A DNA stretch of 64,000 bases from Bacteroidales bacterium (GCA_016342685.1 JAEINU010000011.1:36699-100698); one strand, 5' to 3'. Positions 10,430 through 19,367 are shown, numbered from the stretch's first letter. Numbers and translations are program-made. Notes: generated from the letters alone by a model not told the origin.

Positions 10430-10906
10430 CTATTGTTTAATAATTTTAAATTCTTTGATTGATTGATTTTGGTTAATGAATCTTACAAAATAGGTTGACG
10501 GTACATAATTGCTCATGTCAATTTGTGTTTCATTGCCCGTAACCTTTTGGGTTTGTAATAATTTACCTTGCATATCAAAAAGTTGAAAGTTCAAAGTTGA
10601 AAGTTCAAAGGTTTCTATTTTCAAATTAAGGTAATTGGTTGTTGGGTTAGGATATACAGAAACTGAAAGGTTGATGCCTGTTTCATTAATCCCCGTTGTT
10701 ACATAAATTTCGTAGGCTTGCTGAACGCCTTGTGTAACAGTGCCATTAGCTCCTGTGTTTGAACCATAGACTACTTGCCCAACAGTATAACTAATAGTTC
10801 CCCCACTGCCCGAACCTTCTCCGCCTGATGCAGAAACAACCTCCTGAGCAAATATTCCTGAAATGGTAATCCCAAATAGGAATAGTAATGAAATAATTTG
10901 TTTCAT
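10430..10906 (-). CDS. Small T9SS-sorted secreted protein
   Basis: I start it at the ATG giving MKQIISLLF, which places the signal peptide (ending GIFAQ) at the N-terminus; an ATG 12 codons upstream is less likely. The mature part opens with SASGGEGSGSGGTISYTVGQ and VYGSNTGANGTVTQGVQQ, a pattern seen in many small Bacteroidota secreted proteins of unknown function. It ends with a type A sorting domain (VYPNPTTNYLNLK, LFDMQGKLL, YFVRFINQ). It probably shares a transcript with the genes on either side. Function unknown. Confidence 0.65.
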   Translation of the reverse strand: MKQIISLLFLFGITISGIFAQEVVSASGGEGSGSGGTISYTVGQVVYGSNTGANGTVTQGVQQAYEIYVTTGINETGINLSVSVYPNPTTNYLNLKIETFELSTLNFQLFDMQGKLLQTQKVTGNETQIDMSNYVPSTYFVRFINQNQSIKEFKIIKQ

Positions 10907-10983
10907 ATCTTTACAATTTGTTTTAAATACAAGAAGGAGCATCTATAACCATAGCAATACTCATAGATGTTTCATTCGTGTTA

Positions 10984-12207
10984 TTACTTTTTAATGAAAG
11001 TTGTTGATGCAGTACGCCCATTATTTTCGCAATATATGATATACATTCCGGGGTGTAAATCATTAACGGAAACTTCAATTGAAGTAGCGTTAGTTTTAAG
11101 TTTTTTTGCATAATTACCATTTTTACTAAGAATACTGATATTACTACCTGTTTCCGTTTGTACTGTCAAAACACTACTTGCAGGGTTTGGAGAAACTTTT
11201 ATTTTTAACTCCTGAATATCGGCTTTTGAAGATGGATAACCGGGAGTTGGAAATGTATCATGCTTGTTGTCGGTAGATGCACAGGATTGACAACCTACCT
11301 TTATTTCATCCATGCAGAAATACATTGGAGTGTTGGGACCATATTGTCCGACATCGCTTGTTGTAAGTTCAAATGCCAGAGAATCAACCGTACCTAAATC
11401 CTGAAGATTTACCCAATTCCAGTCATCAACTACATAGGCTGTTGAATTTCTGTAATCAGCCAAGTAATAAACCACAGTGTCAGTTAGAATACCATTCAAA
11501 TAACCTTTAATTGTAACATAGTAATAATCGCCATACTCAAAAGCTCCAGCGAAGCTATCGCCACACTTAATAGATTTATAGGTGTATGCATTCAATGTAA
11601 GATACAATCCGCAAATAGAATCATCTTGGTTAAGGGTTATATTACAGTGTCGTTCCGGGAAAAAAGACTCGTTATAACCATCATAAGCCACTGCATAAAG
11701 GTCTGTTTTGCTACCACCAATTCCATTTTTTGGCATTGCAACAAACTGATTGTGAAAATTAGTGCAGTTAGAACCGCAAGCAGTATCACATTCAAATTTT
11801 TTACTTCGGCTTACAGTAAAACCATCCCAATATGCCATATCTCCCCAAGTGGTATCAGCATAGTGCATAAAATTCATGCATTCTATTTCGAAATTCCAAT
11901 ACCCTCTATAGTTTGCGATATATTGGTTGTATTGGTAAGTTCGTTTCCAAATCCATGAATAATCATAAATTTTCAACATTGAATCGCCTCTGAACTGAAA
12001 ATCCACGGTATAACAATCAGCACAACTTCGTGATGCGGATAGAGAACTGCTGAGGGAAATAGCAGGAGCAGATTTTTTACTTGCTGTTGATACAGCCTTT
12101 TCGTTACCTTGTAATGCCTGTATAGCATATACATTTTCTGGCCTTTGTGCTAAAAGGCTCATTGAGCAACATAAAAATGTTGCAACTAATACGTACATTT
12201 GTTTCAT
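10984..12207 (-). CDS. DUF4465 T9SS-sorted protein, candidate extracellular B12-binding protein
   Basis: A 407-residue secreted protein with a signal peptide ending SLLAQ. The central domain has the DUF4465 signature in order: MAYWDGFTVSRSK, HNQFVAMPKNG, LTLNAYTYKSI, YYVTIKGYLNGILTDTVVYY with LADYR, and PNTPMYFCMDEIKVG. Several Cys pairs (SCADC, ACGSNC, CQSC) could form disulfides. The C-terminus is a type A sorting domain (VSPNPASSVLTVQ). DUF4465 proteins recur beside BtuB/BtuG in Bacteroidota, and I believe a B12-binding family (BtuH) is of this type, though I am not certain of that equivalence. The riboswitch context fits a corrinoid-binding role. Confidence 0.7.
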   Translation of the reverse strand: MKQMYVLVATFLCCSMSLLAQRPENVYAIQALQGNEKAVSTASKKSAPAISLSSSLSASRSCADCYTVDFQFRGDSMLKIYDYSWIWKRTYQYNQYIANYRGYWNFEIECMNFMHYADTTWGDMAYWDGFTVSRSKKFECDTACGSNCTNFHNQFVAMPKNGIGGSKTDLYAVAYDGYNESFFPERHCNITLNQDDSICGLYLTLNAYTYKSIKCGDSFAGAFEYGDYYYVTIKGYLNGILTDTVVYYLADYRNSTAYVVDDWNWVNLQDLGTVDSLAFELTTSDVGQYGPNTPMYFCMDEIKVGCQSCASTDNKHDTFPTPGYPSSKADIQELKIKVSPNPASSVLTVQTETGSNISILSKNGNYAKKLKTNATSIEVSVNDLHPGMYIIYCENNGRTASTTFIKK

Positions 12208-12228
12208 AATGCAATTTTTAAATTTTAA

Positions 12229-12447
12229 TTATTGTGTTATTACTGAGGGACGACAGATAGTTTTGGCGAACGCTGTCGTTCCGTTTTTAATTTGATTTAA
12301 ACATTTAATACATAAACAATCTGTATAATTATTACTAACGTATTGATAATCTTCTGCTGAAAGTGTTACCGCAATACAATCACATTCAAGTATGTTATTA
12401 TTTTGGCACTCAAAGCTTGAATTACATCGGGGACAGATTTTTTTCAT
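12229..12447 (-). CDS. Cysteine-rich CWC family small protein
   Basis: Seventy-two residues with a zinc-ribbon-like arrangement: CPRC at the start, two further Cys as CDC near residue 28, and CLCIKCL near residue 46. This is the layout of the cysteine-rich CWC family, small proteins often encoded next to cobalamin-regulated membrane proteins in Bacteroidota. It overlaps the end of the preceding membrane-protein gene by 26 bases, so the two are translationally linked. The Cys set suggests a bound metal ion; the actual job is unknown. Confidence 0.7.
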   Translation of the reverse strand: MKKICPRCNSSFECQNNNILECDCIAVTLSAEDYQYVSNNYTDCLCIKCLNQIKNGTTAFAKTICRPSVITQ

Positions 12448-13018
12448 ATTGTATTTTACTGATTTTTAGTATTGGAAATTTGTATTGAGCAAATTCAAAA
12501 GAACTGAATAGCACTCCGCAATAAACCAAATCACCCATTAAAGAATTTTTAAAGAATGGAATAGCAGCAGTATAACATGTTAGTAAACCGCCAAAGTCTT
12601 TTGTGTACATTGTTCCAGAAGTCCAGACCCCAAAATTTGAAACTAAAAAGAAAAGAATTGATGCTGATAAGGAAGCAATAAGGATATTTTGAGGCTTAGT
12701 TCTTTTAAGAAGAAAAAAGCCAACCAAGCCAATTAGAACAAATGCTAGGTATGTCCAATAAAATCCCTGATAGAAAAAGGTAAAACCATCGAAATACTGA
12801 GCGTAAATAGTATTGTTTATTACAATATCGCTAAGCCACATGGATAAAACCGGGATGATAAGGGCAATATACTTTTTTGAAAAATAAGCTGCACCAAACA
12901 GAGCCATAGCAGCTATGGGAGCAAAATTTGGAGGATGGGGGATTAAACGACTAAAAGCCGCAAATAATACGAGTAGGGAAAGAACCCCAAAACGAATGTC
13001 AATTTTTTGTTTTTTCAT
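12422..13018 (-). CDS. DUF6580-like integral membrane protein, candidate corrinoid-related transporter
   Basis: I start it at the ATG giving MKKQKIDIRFG (198 residues); a longer frame reaching 13096 would add a polar tail with no support. The protein has five to six membrane helices. The motif FSRLIPHPPNFAPIAAMALF is typical of the DUF6580 'putative transport protein' family, which resembles ECF-transporter S components. It is the first gene after the cobalamin riboswitch and overlaps the CWC gene. Inner-membrane movement of cobalamin or a precursor is a reasonable inference, but no ECF ATPase genes are nearby. Confidence 0.65.
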   Translation of the reverse strand: MKKQKIDIRFGVLSLLVLFAAFSRLIPHPPNFAPIAAMALFGAAYFSKKYIALIIPVLSMWLSDIVINNTIYAQYFDGFTFFYQGFYWTYLAFVLIGLVGFFLLKRTKPQNILIASLSASILFFLVSNFGVWTSGTMYTKDFGGLLTCYTAAIPFFKNSLMGDLVYCGVLFSSFEFAQYKFPILKISKIQYEKNLSPM

Positions 13019-13144
13019 CGTTACTACAATTTTAATTAAACAACTATATTGTTTGATTTTGCAGCTTACGATGGATGAAGGATACCAAAAAAACATCGTA
13101 CTGATTAGCTACCTATTCACCGTAGGCTACAAAATCTAATATTC

Positions 13145-13340
13145 AATGGCAGGTATTCTGACTTACCCCTGTTTTTTAGCGCCTTCCCCATTAAATGAGT
13201 GACATGATACTAAAAACATTTCTATCAATTGACAGAAGGGTTTACAGCAGCGGGAACTGTTACCGATTTTCACGGTATTCCCTTTTAATTTCCATTTCAA
13301 TTCAACTACTTGCAAATTGAAACATGAAAACCAATGAGAT
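13145..13340 (-). promoter_or_regulatory. Cobalamin riboswitch
   Basis: Read on the minus strand, the segment has the conserved blocks of the B12 element in order: AAAAGGGAATaCCGTGAAAA, then CCCGCTGCTGTAA, then a TGTCACT segment, then GGGGAAGGCG, and finally AAGTCAGAATACCTGCC. It ends about 130 bases before the start of the DUF6580-like membrane gene at 13018. It should repress the downstream B12-uptake genes when adenosylcobalamin or a related cobalamin is plentiful. The exact ends of the outer stem are approximate. Confidence 0.93.
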
Positions 13341-13604
13341 GACAAATTTAATATTAAAATTTACTTTTTTACTAAAAAAATAAAACTACTTTAAACAAAA
13401 ACGGGATGTGCCGTTTATGGGCTGGATTTCTTTCTCCTTCATGCGGTGGAAAAAAACAAAATAAATACCCATCAAATTTGCCCTTAGCAAGTTCAAAGAA
13501 TTGTCCTATTTTTTTCTGTTTATTAAAAAAATTGATACTACCAAACAATAAAATACTAACAAATGATGATTGTTTACCTGAAATAGATTTTGAACATTTG
13601 TATT

Positions 13605-13982
13605 GTGAAAATCTCGTTAAGGGACATATTAAAAAAAGTTGGTATTAGCATAATGATATGTTTTATTGGATTGCTAATTGCCGATAAAGTCATGTACACA
13701 CATCTACACAAACTTGCGGATGGCAGCATTGTTGTACATGCCCACCCTTATAAAAAAAGTAATACGGAAGATCCAAGACAAACACATACTCATTCAGAAT
13801 TAGAGTATGTACTATTAGAAAACCTTAAATTATTATGTTTATATGTTTTTGCTGGTATACTTTTTATTGCAAATGTTAAATTAGTTTCTTTCCTTCTTGA
13901 ATCGAAGGATTTACTCATAGGAAAGCATATTAAGCTTTTTCTTGGACGAGCTCCTCCAACTTTTCAAACCATTACTTACTAA
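13605..13982 (+). CDS. Small His-rich two-helix membrane protein with C-terminal RAPP motif (copy 1)
   Basis: I choose the GTG at 13605 because it lines up with the ATG of the close paralogue at 17877; an in-frame TTG lies five codons upstream. The 125-residue protein has one helix (about 12-30), then THLHKLADGSIVVHAHPY and a further HTH group, a second helix (about 75-95), and ends with FLGRAPPTF. The His-rich loop between the helices is a plausible metal or heme site. Three paralogues lie in this window, each at the head of a TonB-receptor group. Here the next genes are a HmuY-like lipoprotein and a receptor. I know of no assigned function. Confidence 0.75.
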   Translation: MKISLRDILKKVGISIMICFIGLLIADKVMYTHLHKLADGSIVVHAHPYKKSNTEDPRQTHTHSELEYVLLENLKLLCLYVFAGILFIANVKLVSFLLESKDLLIGKHIKLFLGRAPPTFQTITY

Positions 13983-14120
13983 AATTACACCCTAAATAAT
14001 TCTCAAGAAAGATTTATAATTTTTGATAATACTATTTTGTATTACCTACATGTCTGTATATACAAGTAGTTCATGTTACCTTAAAATAATCAATTACCAA
14101 TCATTTTAAACTATTTTATT

Positions 14121-14813
14121 ATGAAAAATTTAAAGTATTCTTTAGCCATTTTAATGGCAGGTTTATTTTTATCATTTTACGCTTGCGACGACGATGATGA
14201 TGATAATAACAATGACAACACTGAACAATTTACAAGTTTATGTTCTCCTTATTTAGTTTGTGCTAACCGTAATCCTGGAGGTGTAGGTTTCGATTTCGAG
14301 TACAATGACGAAAAAGGAGGAGCTAATTATGTTGATTCTTTATCGGTTAGTGATTTTACTTACGATATTAAAGTTAAAACCATTAAAGCTGAAAAAACAG
14401 ACAGAGATCTTGCAGGAATGCCATATTTTACATTAGCAAATAATGTTGAAGCTGTTAACTATTCGGCTATTGATCCTACATGTGTTGGTTATACAACTTT
14501 TCAGAATTTAACTAATGCCGACTTATTGGCTTTTGATTTTGAAACTGATGATGCAAGTTTTGATTTATCAACTCTTACAGTAGGCGAAACTGGTAAGCCA
14601 TTACAATCTGAAGTTACCGACGAATTTAAGAAACTGGTTATAGGAATGACCTGGAAAACAACAGCAAATAACGATGTTGCAGACGACGAGTTAATATGGG
14701 TTATTAAAACTCCAGAAGGACGCTGGGTAAAACTTATTGTAACAGATTTTCCTGCAGCGTCTGCTCCTACAGAAACAGGATACATTGTTGTTGATTGGGA
14801 TTTTTTAAATTAA
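14121..14813 (+). CDS. HmuY-like surface lipoprotein
   Basis: A 230-residue lipoprotein with signal peptide to Cys22, followed by six Asp, a strongly acidic start that acts as a surface-export signal in Bacteroidota. The C-terminal part (LIWVIKTPEGRWVKLIVTDF, ETGYIVVDWDF) matches the strand pattern VFVVKTxDGKYAK...GTITMDY of HmuY heme-binding proteins and of the clearer hmuY at 24196. The N-terminal half is diverged, and I cannot place the two heme-coordinating residues. It sits between the small His-rich protein and a TonB receptor, and a hairpin follows its stop. Likely role: capture of heme or another iron source at the surface, upstream of the receptor at 14878. Confidence 0.6.
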   Translation: MKNLKYSLAILMAGLFLSFYACDDDDDDNNNDNTEQFTSLCSPYLVCANRNPGGVGFDFEYNDEKGGANYVDSLSVSDFTYDIKVKTIKAEKTDRDLAGMPYFTLANNVEAVNYSAIDPTCVGYTTFQNLTNADLLAFDFETDDASFDLSTLTVGETGKPLQSEVTDEFKKLVIGMTWKTTANNDVADDELIWVIKTPEGRWVKLIVTDFPAASAPTETGYIVVDWDFLN

Positions 14814-14824
14814 ATATAAACAAC

Positions 14825-14871
14825 AGGCTATTTCGTATGATATATATTATCTGAAATAGCCTAACTTTTTT
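14825..14871 (+). terminator. Hairpin with T6 between HmuY-like gene and TonB receptor
   Basis: A perfect 10-bp stem AGGCTATTTC / GAAATAGCCT with an 18-base loop is followed by AAC and six T. It ends only a few bases before the receptor ATG at 14878, so it probably acts as a partial terminator that makes the lipoprotein message more abundant than the receptor message. Confidence 0.65.
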
Positions 14872-14877
14872 AATAAT

Positions 14878-17199
14878 ATGAAAAGTAAGAACAATTACTT
14901 TGCTTTACGACACATCTTTCTATTATCTCTACTTTTAATTATTTACACCTCTGCTTTTGCCCAGGATAATATTAAAATAACAGGAATTGTTTTAGATGCA
15001 GAAAGTAAACAAGTCATTGAGTATGTCAATATCTCGGTTTTAAATAACCCAGGAGGAACAACATCAAAACAGAACGGGACATTTGAGATAATAATTAAAA
15101 AGAAAAAAAATATTAAAATTATTTTTAGTCATATTAATTATTTCAAACATGAATTAAATATTGATGATTTAAGCTCTTTAGAAGATATTACGATTTATTT
15201 AAATCCTAAAACGGAACAACTTCAAGACGTGTTTGTTTCGGCATCGCTTTACGAAAAACCGGTTTACAAATTATCTAAGCAGGTATCTATAATTTCAAAC
15301 CGGCAAATTGCCGACAACATGAACTCCAATTTAACCGATATGTTAGCATCAACACCCGGATTTTCACAAATTTGGGAATATCATTCTCCTATTTTACTAC
15401 GAGGGATGAACTCAAAACGAATCATTATTATGAAGAACGGAAACCGTCGTGTGGGCACATTTCCGGGAGGATATTTCGGACAGGATATGAATATCTACGA
15501 CACTAAAAAAGTTGAAATAATAAAAGGTCCGGGTTCTGTTATTTATGGTAGTGGTGCAATATCAGGAATTATAAATATTATCAGTCAGGATTTATTAGGT
15601 GAAAAATCAACTAATGCCAGAATAATGTCGGGGTATGGTACAAATAATAATGAGTTTTTAGAAGTAGCTCGAATTTGTCATAAAAGCGAAACATTTGGAA
15701 TTGCTATAAATGGGAAATATCGAAAAACAAATGATTATGCTTATGGTAATGGAGAAACTGCAGAAAACAGTGATGTTGAAGACAGAGATTTTTCTTTAAA
15801 CTCAGCTATTAAGTTAGCCGAAAAACATAAACTAAAAATTAATGTCGATTATCATTATGGAGATTGGGGCAAACCACGCGGATTTAATGGCCCTACGAAA
15901 AAATTCACAAAAATTCGCAATCTTGAAGAACAATATCATACAGATTTAAATTATGAATATGCTCCAAAAGGCTTTGTAGAAAATATTACTTTGAATCTAT
16001 ATTATGACCAAGGAACTCGTGATTATTATAAATATAAATTCAACGAAGTTACTGCTAATCTTTCAGGGCTTGATTTAGTTCATTATAAAGATAATTACGG
16101 TGGAGGACAGTTATTTACTATTTTAAATTTATCTGAAAAAAATAAATTAACTGCCGGAGTTGACGGATATTTCTTTTTACTTGATAATCCAACTGAAATA
16201 TTTGATTATTATTATGATACTCAAGGGAAAGTTGAAGGATATAAAAATGCAGGACAGCAAACCTACGGAGCATTTATTAACGAAGACTGGGAAATCTCAA
16301 AAAAGTTCCATTTTATAGCAGGTATACGGTATGATAATGCCCAAGTAAAATCTGGAACAATGAACGACATGCCCGAAGTAAAAGAAGACAGAACAACTTT
16401 TAGTGGTAATGTTGGTTTGGTATATTCGTCGAAAGAAAATACAAATATCTCATTAAACTTTGGACGAGCTTTCCGCATGCCAAATTCCGAAGAGCTATTT
16501 GCTGAAACTATTAGTTGTAAAGGAATAAAACTTGGCAATCCAAATTTGGAACCAGAATATAGTTGGAACATTGATTTAGGTTTTAGAGGACACTCAAAAG
16601 ATAACAAGCTTAAATATGATATTGCAGTATTTTATAATCATTTAGAAGGTTTTATAAATGAAACCATCGATACTGTGAACGAAAATGTTGACTTTACCTA
16701 CAAAAATACGGATGCCGAAATATATGGTGGAGAATTTTCTACCTCTTATCAATTTAACCATGTCTTTAAACCAAAAGATAAACTTTATATAGGCACAGGT
16801 GGATCATACTTGTATGGGATTGATTTATATGGAAATGAAAAAAAATCACTGTTTGGAATTCCTCCATTAAAGCTATTAGCTAATGTTAAGTACTATGGAC
16901 AAATAAATGCAAAATGGATTACCGGGTACAATATAAAGCTTGAATCGGAATATGCGGCAAAACAAAACAGAGTAGCTGATGTTCCCGAAGGCGCCGATCC
17001 AGGTCCTTGGGGATATGAAACCTCCGAAGCACATACGGTATTTAATTTTTACATGGGAGTAAATTCAAATGCTCTACCGGGTTCACCAAAACTACGATTC
17101 GTAGTTAAAAATATACTTGACGCAGATTATCAACCTTTTGGATCGTACATCCCAGCTATGGGAATTAATTTTAAAACAGTTTTAATCTTTAATCTTTAA
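14878..17199 (+). CDS. TonB-dependent receptor, heme/iron type
   Basis: A 773-residue outer-membrane receptor with a signal peptide ending SAFAQ. A carboxypeptidase-like regulatory domain (about 30-110) is followed by a plug domain with LTDMLASTPGFSQIW, SPILLRGMNSKRIIIMKNG and KVEIIKGPGSVIYGSGAISG. The barrel includes the region RAFRMPNSEELFAE...LGNPNLEPEYSWN, typical of heme, hemoglobin and siderophore receptors. It follows the HmuY-like lipoprotein and precedes an OB-fold lipoprotein. Heme or hemoprotein is the likeliest ligand by context; the sequence alone does not fix it. Confidence 0.8.
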   Translation: MKSKNNYFALRHIFLLSLLLIIYTSAFAQDNIKITGIVLDAESKQVIEYVNISVLNNPGGTTSKQNGTFEIIIKKKKNIKIIFSHINYFKHELNIDDLSSLEDITIYLNPKTEQLQDVFVSASLYEKPVYKLSKQVSIISNRQIADNMNSNLTDMLASTPGFSQIWEYHSPILLRGMNSKRIIIMKNGNRRVGTFPGGYFGQDMNIYDTKKVEIIKGPGSVIYGSGAISGIINIISQDLLGEKSTNARIMSGYGTNNNEFLEVARICHKSETFGIAINGKYRKTNDYAYGNGETAENSDVEDRDFSLNSAIKLAEKHKLKINVDYHYGDWGKPRGFNGPTKKFTKIRNLEEQYHTDLNYEYAPKGFVENITLNLYYDQGTRDYYKYKFNEVTANLSGLDLVHYKDNYGGGQLFTILNLSEKNKLTAGVDGYFFLLDNPTEIFDYYYDTQGKVEGYKNAGQQTYGAFINEDWEISKKFHFIAGIRYDNAQVKSGTMNDMPEVKEDRTTFSGNVGLVYSSKENTNISLNFGRAFRMPNSEELFAETISCKGIKLGNPNLEPEYSWNIDLGFRGHSKDNKLKYDIAVFYNHLEGFINETIDTVNENVDFTYKNTDAEIYGGEFSTSYQFNHVFKPKDKLYIGTGGSYLYGIDLYGNEKKSLFGIPPLKLLANVKYYGQINAKWITGYNIKLESEYAAKQNRVADVPEGADPGPWGYETSEAHTVFNFYMGVNSNALPGSPKLRFVVKNILDADYQPFGSYIPAMGINFKTVLIFNL

Positions 17200-17219
17200 T
17201 CTTTAAAAATCAGATAAAC

Positions 17220-17753
17220 ATGAAAACAAAAAACATCCTATTAATAATTGCAATAGTTGCAATATTTATAAGCTCATGCTCACAAAAAACAAATAATTCT
17301 ACATCAAATAATACGAAAGAAACTCAATCAGAAGAGTATTTTATTGTTGATGAAGTTCTTGAAAAAAGTGAAAGTCTTGTCGGAAAAACAATCTACGTAA
17401 AAGGTATTGTTGACCATGTTTGTAAACACGGTGGTAAAAGATTTAAAATTTTAAGTCAAGAAGGAAACAATGAGTTTAAAATCAGTCTTGGAGAAGAATT
17501 TGATCCTGCAGAAGAAACAATAGTTGGTCAAGTGGCATATGTTACAGGTAAACTTATTGCTCAAGAAATGAACGCTGAAATGGTAAAGGCTTGGGGAAAA
17601 AAAATACGTGAAAACCATAAAGGCGAAGAAGAAACAGATCATTTTAAAGAAGAAATAAAATTCGTTCAAACAATTCATGAACAAATTATTTCTGGGGAAA
17701 TTCCTTGCTATATAACTTACTATATTGAAGCCGATTCTTACTCTGTAAAATAA
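17220..17753 (+). CDS. OB-fold lipoprotein
   Basis: A 177-residue lipoprotein (signal peptide to Cys20, SSC). The segment VDEVLEKSESLVGKTIYVKG, followed by IVDHVCKHGGKRFKIL, is the opening of a tRNA_anti-like / OB-fold domain found in small periplasmic lipoproteins. Cys and His in VCKHGGK could bind a metal ion or heme iron. The C-terminal third is charged and helical. It follows the receptor by 20 bases and is closed by a clear terminator, so it is the last gene of this module. Function unknown. Confidence 0.65.
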   Translation: MKTKNILLIIAIVAIFISSCSQKTNNSTSNNTKETQSEEYFIVDEVLEKSESLVGKTIYVKGIVDHVCKHGGKRFKILSQEGNNEFKISLGEEFDPAEETIVGQVAYVTGKLIAQEMNAEMVKAWGKKIRENHKGEEETDHFKEEIKFVQTIHEQIISGEIPCYITYYIEADSYSVK

Positions 17754-17771
17754 TACGAAAAAAACTCTAAG

Positions 17772-17806
17772 AAAAAGGAATCCAGCAAATTAGGATTCCT
17801 TTTTTT
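17772..17806 (+). terminator. Intrinsic terminator
   Basis: Stem AAAGGAATCC / GGATTCCTTT with a 9-base loop and a run of T. It lies 20 bases after the stop of the OB-fold lipoprotein and closes the first heme module. Confidence 0.85.
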
Positions 17807-17876
17807 AACTAAGCAAAAAATAAAATACCAACATATAGGTATTGTCACAAAGTAAAAGAAAGTAAATATTTGTATT

Positions 17877-18239
17877 ATGAAAATCTCGTTAAGGGACATA
17901 TTTAAAAAAGTTGGTGTTGGTATAATGATATTCTTTATCGGATTGCTAATTACCAATAAAGTTATGTACACGCACATACACAAACTTGACGATGGAAGTA
18001 TTGTTGTGCATGCTCACCCTTACGATAAATCAGAAAACGAAAATCCGGAAGAACAACATCATCATGCGAAAGCAGAATTATTTTTTCTACAAAGTCTGGA
18101 GCTATTTTTCCTTGTTACTATTGTTTCTGTAATATTATTTGCCGGTTTAAGGAGCTCTAATTTTAACATTCCTGCTGTCAGTCAGTATTCAGAGCAATAT
18201 ATAATTTCTTCTTTGGGTAGAGCCCCTCCTTGCAATTAA
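17877..18239 (+). CDS. Small His-rich two-helix membrane protein with C-terminal RAPP motif (copy 2)
   Basis: 120 residues, closely related to copy 1: both open with KISLRDI, and 23 bases after the start codon's first base are identical at the DNA level. Order: helix (about 12-30), THIHKLDDGSIVVHAHPYDK, a QHHHAK cluster, second helix (about 70-90), and the ending SLGRAPPCN with a penultimate Cys. It opens the hmu superlocus, in the same position relative to the heme genes as copy 1. The near-identical 5' ends with diverged 3' halves suggest recent duplication or gene conversion. Function unknown; a metal- or heme-handling role is inferred from the His clusters and context. Confidence 0.8.
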   Translation: MKISLRDIFKKVGVGIMIFFIGLLITNKVMYTHIHKLDDGSIVVHAHPYDKSENENPEEQHHHAKAELFFLQSLELFFLVTIVSVILFAGLRSSNFNIPAVSQYSEQYIISSLGRAPPCN

Positions 18240-18383
18240 ATTCACACATAGCTTTTTGCTACAAGTTTTTATCCTTTGCATAAACGGTTATGCTTAACTC
18301 GTTGTGTCGCTAAATAATTATAGTGATGATTGTAAAAAAACACTACAACAAAGATGTTATCTCATTATTAATAATGATACATT

Positions 18384-18725
18384 ATGAGTAACAATATAAA
18401 TCAAACAAAAAACGGAAGAATTTTTCGTTGTGCTTCGTGTGATAAAATTCATATTGAGTTCAATAATATCAACTTTAATTTTAACGATAAAGAATACATT
18501 CACTTTGCTAATTACTTTAAAGGCTTAGATGGTGAGTACTGGGAGCTTGTTAATTCAAATGCAAACTACAGAAGAAAAATTATTGTTCCGGTAGGACACG
18601 ACAATATTAATTTTTTATTGAATCAAGAAGAATTAGAAGAGCTAAAAGAACTTTTAGCCAATACAAACATAAACAATACAATAAGATTTGTTAAAAATTT
18701 TAAATATGCTATTTGTAATAATTAA
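18384..18725 (+). CDS. DUF6686-like small cytoplasmic protein
   Basis: 113 residues with no signal peptide. An early FRCASCDKIHIEFNNINFNF segment is followed by a long helical tail (LNQEELEELKELL) and a final Cys. This resembles a family of unknown function (I believe DUF6686) found next to iron genes in Bacteroidota. The CxxC near residue 17 could bind metal. It lies 12 bases before the flavodoxin gene and is probably co-transcribed with it. The family name is from memory. Confidence 0.55.
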   Translation: MSNNINQTKNGRIFRCASCDKIHIEFNNINFNFNDKEYIHFANYFKGLDGEYWELVNSNANYRRKIIVPVGHDNINFLLNQEELEELKELLANTNINNTIRFVKNFKYAICNN

Positions 18726-18737
18726 AAGAATAAAAAA

Positions 18738-19244
18738 ATGGAAAAAGTAGGAATATTTTTTGGTTCATCAACCGGAAATACTGAAACAGTTGCAAAACAA
18801 ATTCAGAAAGAATTAGGTGAAGATATAGCTCAGGTTAAGGAAGTGACAGATACAAGTGCAAGTGATTTGGAAGGTTTTTCAAATATCATTTTTGGAGCAT
18901 CTACCTGGGGTATTGGCGATATGCAGGATGATTTTGATGTTTTTTTAAATGAAATTGAAGATGCAAGCCTTGAAGGTAAAAAAGTAGCCATTTTTGGTTG
19001 TGGCGATCAGGATACTTATGCTGATTCTTTTGTTGATGCAATAGGTATAATATATGAAACGATAGCAAACAAAGGATGCAAGGTGGTAGGTAAAATCTCC
19101 AAAGATGGATATAATTACGATGCATCAAAAGCTGAAGTTAATAATGAGCTGATTGGCTTGCCAATAGACGAAGAAAACCAGGATAACCTAACAAATGAGA
19201 GAATAAAAAAATGGGTTCAACAACTTAAAAATGAGTTGAATTAG
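18738..19244 (+). CDS. fldA: Flavodoxin
   Basis: 168 residues, the usual length for a long-chain flavodoxin. The FMN phosphate loop is GSSTGNTETVAKQ (about residues 9-21). The later loops are seen as FGASTWGIGDMQDDF (near 55, with the stacking Trp) and IFGCGDQDTYADSFVDAIG (near 88). It is a cytoplasmic one-electron carrier, often induced when iron is scarce in place of ferredoxin. Located at the front of the hmu locus and followed by DUF2023, a pairing known in Porphyromonas and Bacteroides, it may supply electrons for heme-iron handling; that is inference. Confidence 0.92.
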   Translation: MEKVGIFFGSSTGNTETVAKQIQKELGEDIAQVKEVTDTSASDLEGFSNIIFGASTWGIGDMQDDFDVFLNEIEDASLEGKKVAIFGCGDQDTYADSFVDAIGIIYETIANKGCKVVGKISKDGYNYDASKAEVNNELIGLPIDEENQDNLTNERIKKWVQQLKNELN

Positions 19245-19305
19245 ATAATTTAATATAACACTCAACCTTTAATTTCTGGCAATTTTAAAGCAACGAGTAG
19301 TTCTC

Positions 19306-19355
19306 AAGAAGAGGGGAGTATAAACGTAAGCCATTATATAAAACTCCCTTCTTTT
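19306..19355 (+). terminator. Probable terminator after flavodoxin
   Basis: AAGAAGAGGGGAGT pairs with ACTCCCTTCTT (one 2-base bulge) and is followed by TTT. It lies between the flavodoxin stop and the DUF2023 start. Confidence 0.55.
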
Positions 19356-19367
19356 TGAACTAACTTA

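Noticed and set aside
13145..13340. CRISPR-like or tRNA-like structure in the leader
   Set aside because: The conserved blocks match the cobalamin riboswitch in the right order; no repeat-spacer pattern and no tRNA arms.
13406..13648. 80-residue frame after the riboswitch on the plus strand
   Set aside because: It overlaps the start of the small His-rich gene, has no recognisable motif and lies in AT-rich leader DNA.
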